This document shows, in pieces, positions 63,813-64,000 of a stretch of DNA of 64,000 nt. The position numbers and the translations under genes were made by a program. The notes beneath the pieces are model-generated. The model was not told where the DNA came from. It was given only the letters and a program-made list of their open reading frames with translations, and ran no database searches. This DNA is from VRUE01 sp963701265 (GTDB taxonomy: Bacteria > Actinomycetota > Thermoleophilia > Solirubrobacterales > 70-9): positions 1,364,001-1,428,000 of the forward strand of contig OY969581.1 in assembly GCA_963701265.1 (NCBI GenBank). Direction: 5' to 3'. Every line of letters begins with the position of its first letter. Positions within the stretch are counted from its first letter, which is position 1.

Positions 63813-64000
63813 ATGAAATCCCACACCGCCTACATGACCTTCGACACCACGCAGCGGCGTGAGTTGATCCGCATTACCGAGAAGGTGCAGGCGGCGGTCG
63901 ACGAGGCCGGGATCGAGGAGGGCATGGTGTTGGTCTCGGCGATGCACATCACGGCCGGGGTCTGGATCAACGACGACGAGCCGGGCTTGCACGAGGACGT
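63813..64000 (+). CDS. YjbQ/UPF0047-family protein, 3' end outside the window
   Basis: 62 residues visible. AGGAG before ATG 63813. VSAMHITAGVWINDDEPGL is the family signature with the conserved His. Members are called secondary thiamine-phosphate synthase; the true role is uncertain. It is 13 bp after the kinase gene. Confidence 0.82.
   Translation, partial: MKSHTAYMTFDTTQRRELIRITEKVQAAVDEAGIEEGMVLVSAMHITAGVWINDDEPGLHED

Overview
The window is high-GC DNA, densely packed with genes, from an actinobacterium. It most likely belongs to the class Thermoleophilia (Solirubrobacterales-like). Three things point there: the housekeeping order gloB-like–hisS–aspS / alaS–ruvX–mltG–aroE–aroC–aroKB–aroQ–pepQ–efp–nusB / tlyA–nadK–recN–steA–steB–pyrG–xerD, which matches Actinobacteria; several secreted families typical of this class (collagen-like, PD40-propeller and Cys-module proteins); and many promoters whose -10 box sits 6-9 nt before the start codon, so transcripts should be leaderless. 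The class assignment is inference from gene content, not a database result.

Layout. 1-4.9 kb: a secretome cluster (propeller protein, 923-aa Cys-module protein, collagen-like protein, lipoprotein). 4.87-11.5 kb: CAU tRNA, an M29-type peptidase with a formiminotransferase-like gene, an MBL hydrolase, hisS-aspS and a probable 6S RNA. 11.5-24.4 kb: AbiEi/DUF559 protein, a NifU-like/MnmA fusion, alaS-ruvX-mltG, the shikimate genes aroE-aroC-aroKB-aroQ, a prolidase and a membrane diguanylate cyclase. 24.4-32.7 kb: M42 peptidase, SDR, secreted proteins, efp, then nusB-xseB-ispA-dxs. 32.7-35 kb: an accessory patch bounded by two copies of a short repeat, each carrying a 15-codon ORF, and holding a degenerate GGDEF protein with heptad repeats and a membrane protein. 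35-52.2 kb: tlyA-nadK-(MFS)-recN-steA-steB-GT4-pyrG-M20-DUF3866-xerD-mutM-recO-dgt-dnaG-tRNA-Asn. 52.3-64 kb: glycosyltransferase/SDR pair, thioredoxin-like lipoprotein plus HPt protein, a second CAU tRNA followed by a 1.8-kb island bounded by a 36-bp copy of the tRNA 3' end, then VOC, SET, zincin, flippase-like, coiled-coil lipoprotein, secreted protein, a transmembrane Ser/Thr kinase and the start of a YjbQ-type gene.

How the genes work together. The core blocks handle translation and tRNA charging or modification (hisS, aspS, alaS, mnmA, efp, tlyA), aromatic amino-acid synthesis, MEP-pathway isoprenoids (dxs, ispA), DNA repair and replication (recN, recO, mutM, ruvX, xerD, dnaG, dgt), and envelope growth (mltG, SteA/SteB, GT4). 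Genes within blocks are commonly joined by 4-bp ATGA/GTGA/TTGA overlaps, implying translational coupling, while block-leading genes carry leaderless -10 boxes.

Most notable: a likely 6S RNA after aspS; a two-cysteine extracellular domain shared by a Ser/Thr kinase and two stand-alone secreted proteins; a NifU-MnmA fusion; the tRNA-bounded island; the paired 15-codon ORF repeats; and two genes whose usual start codon seems to be missing.
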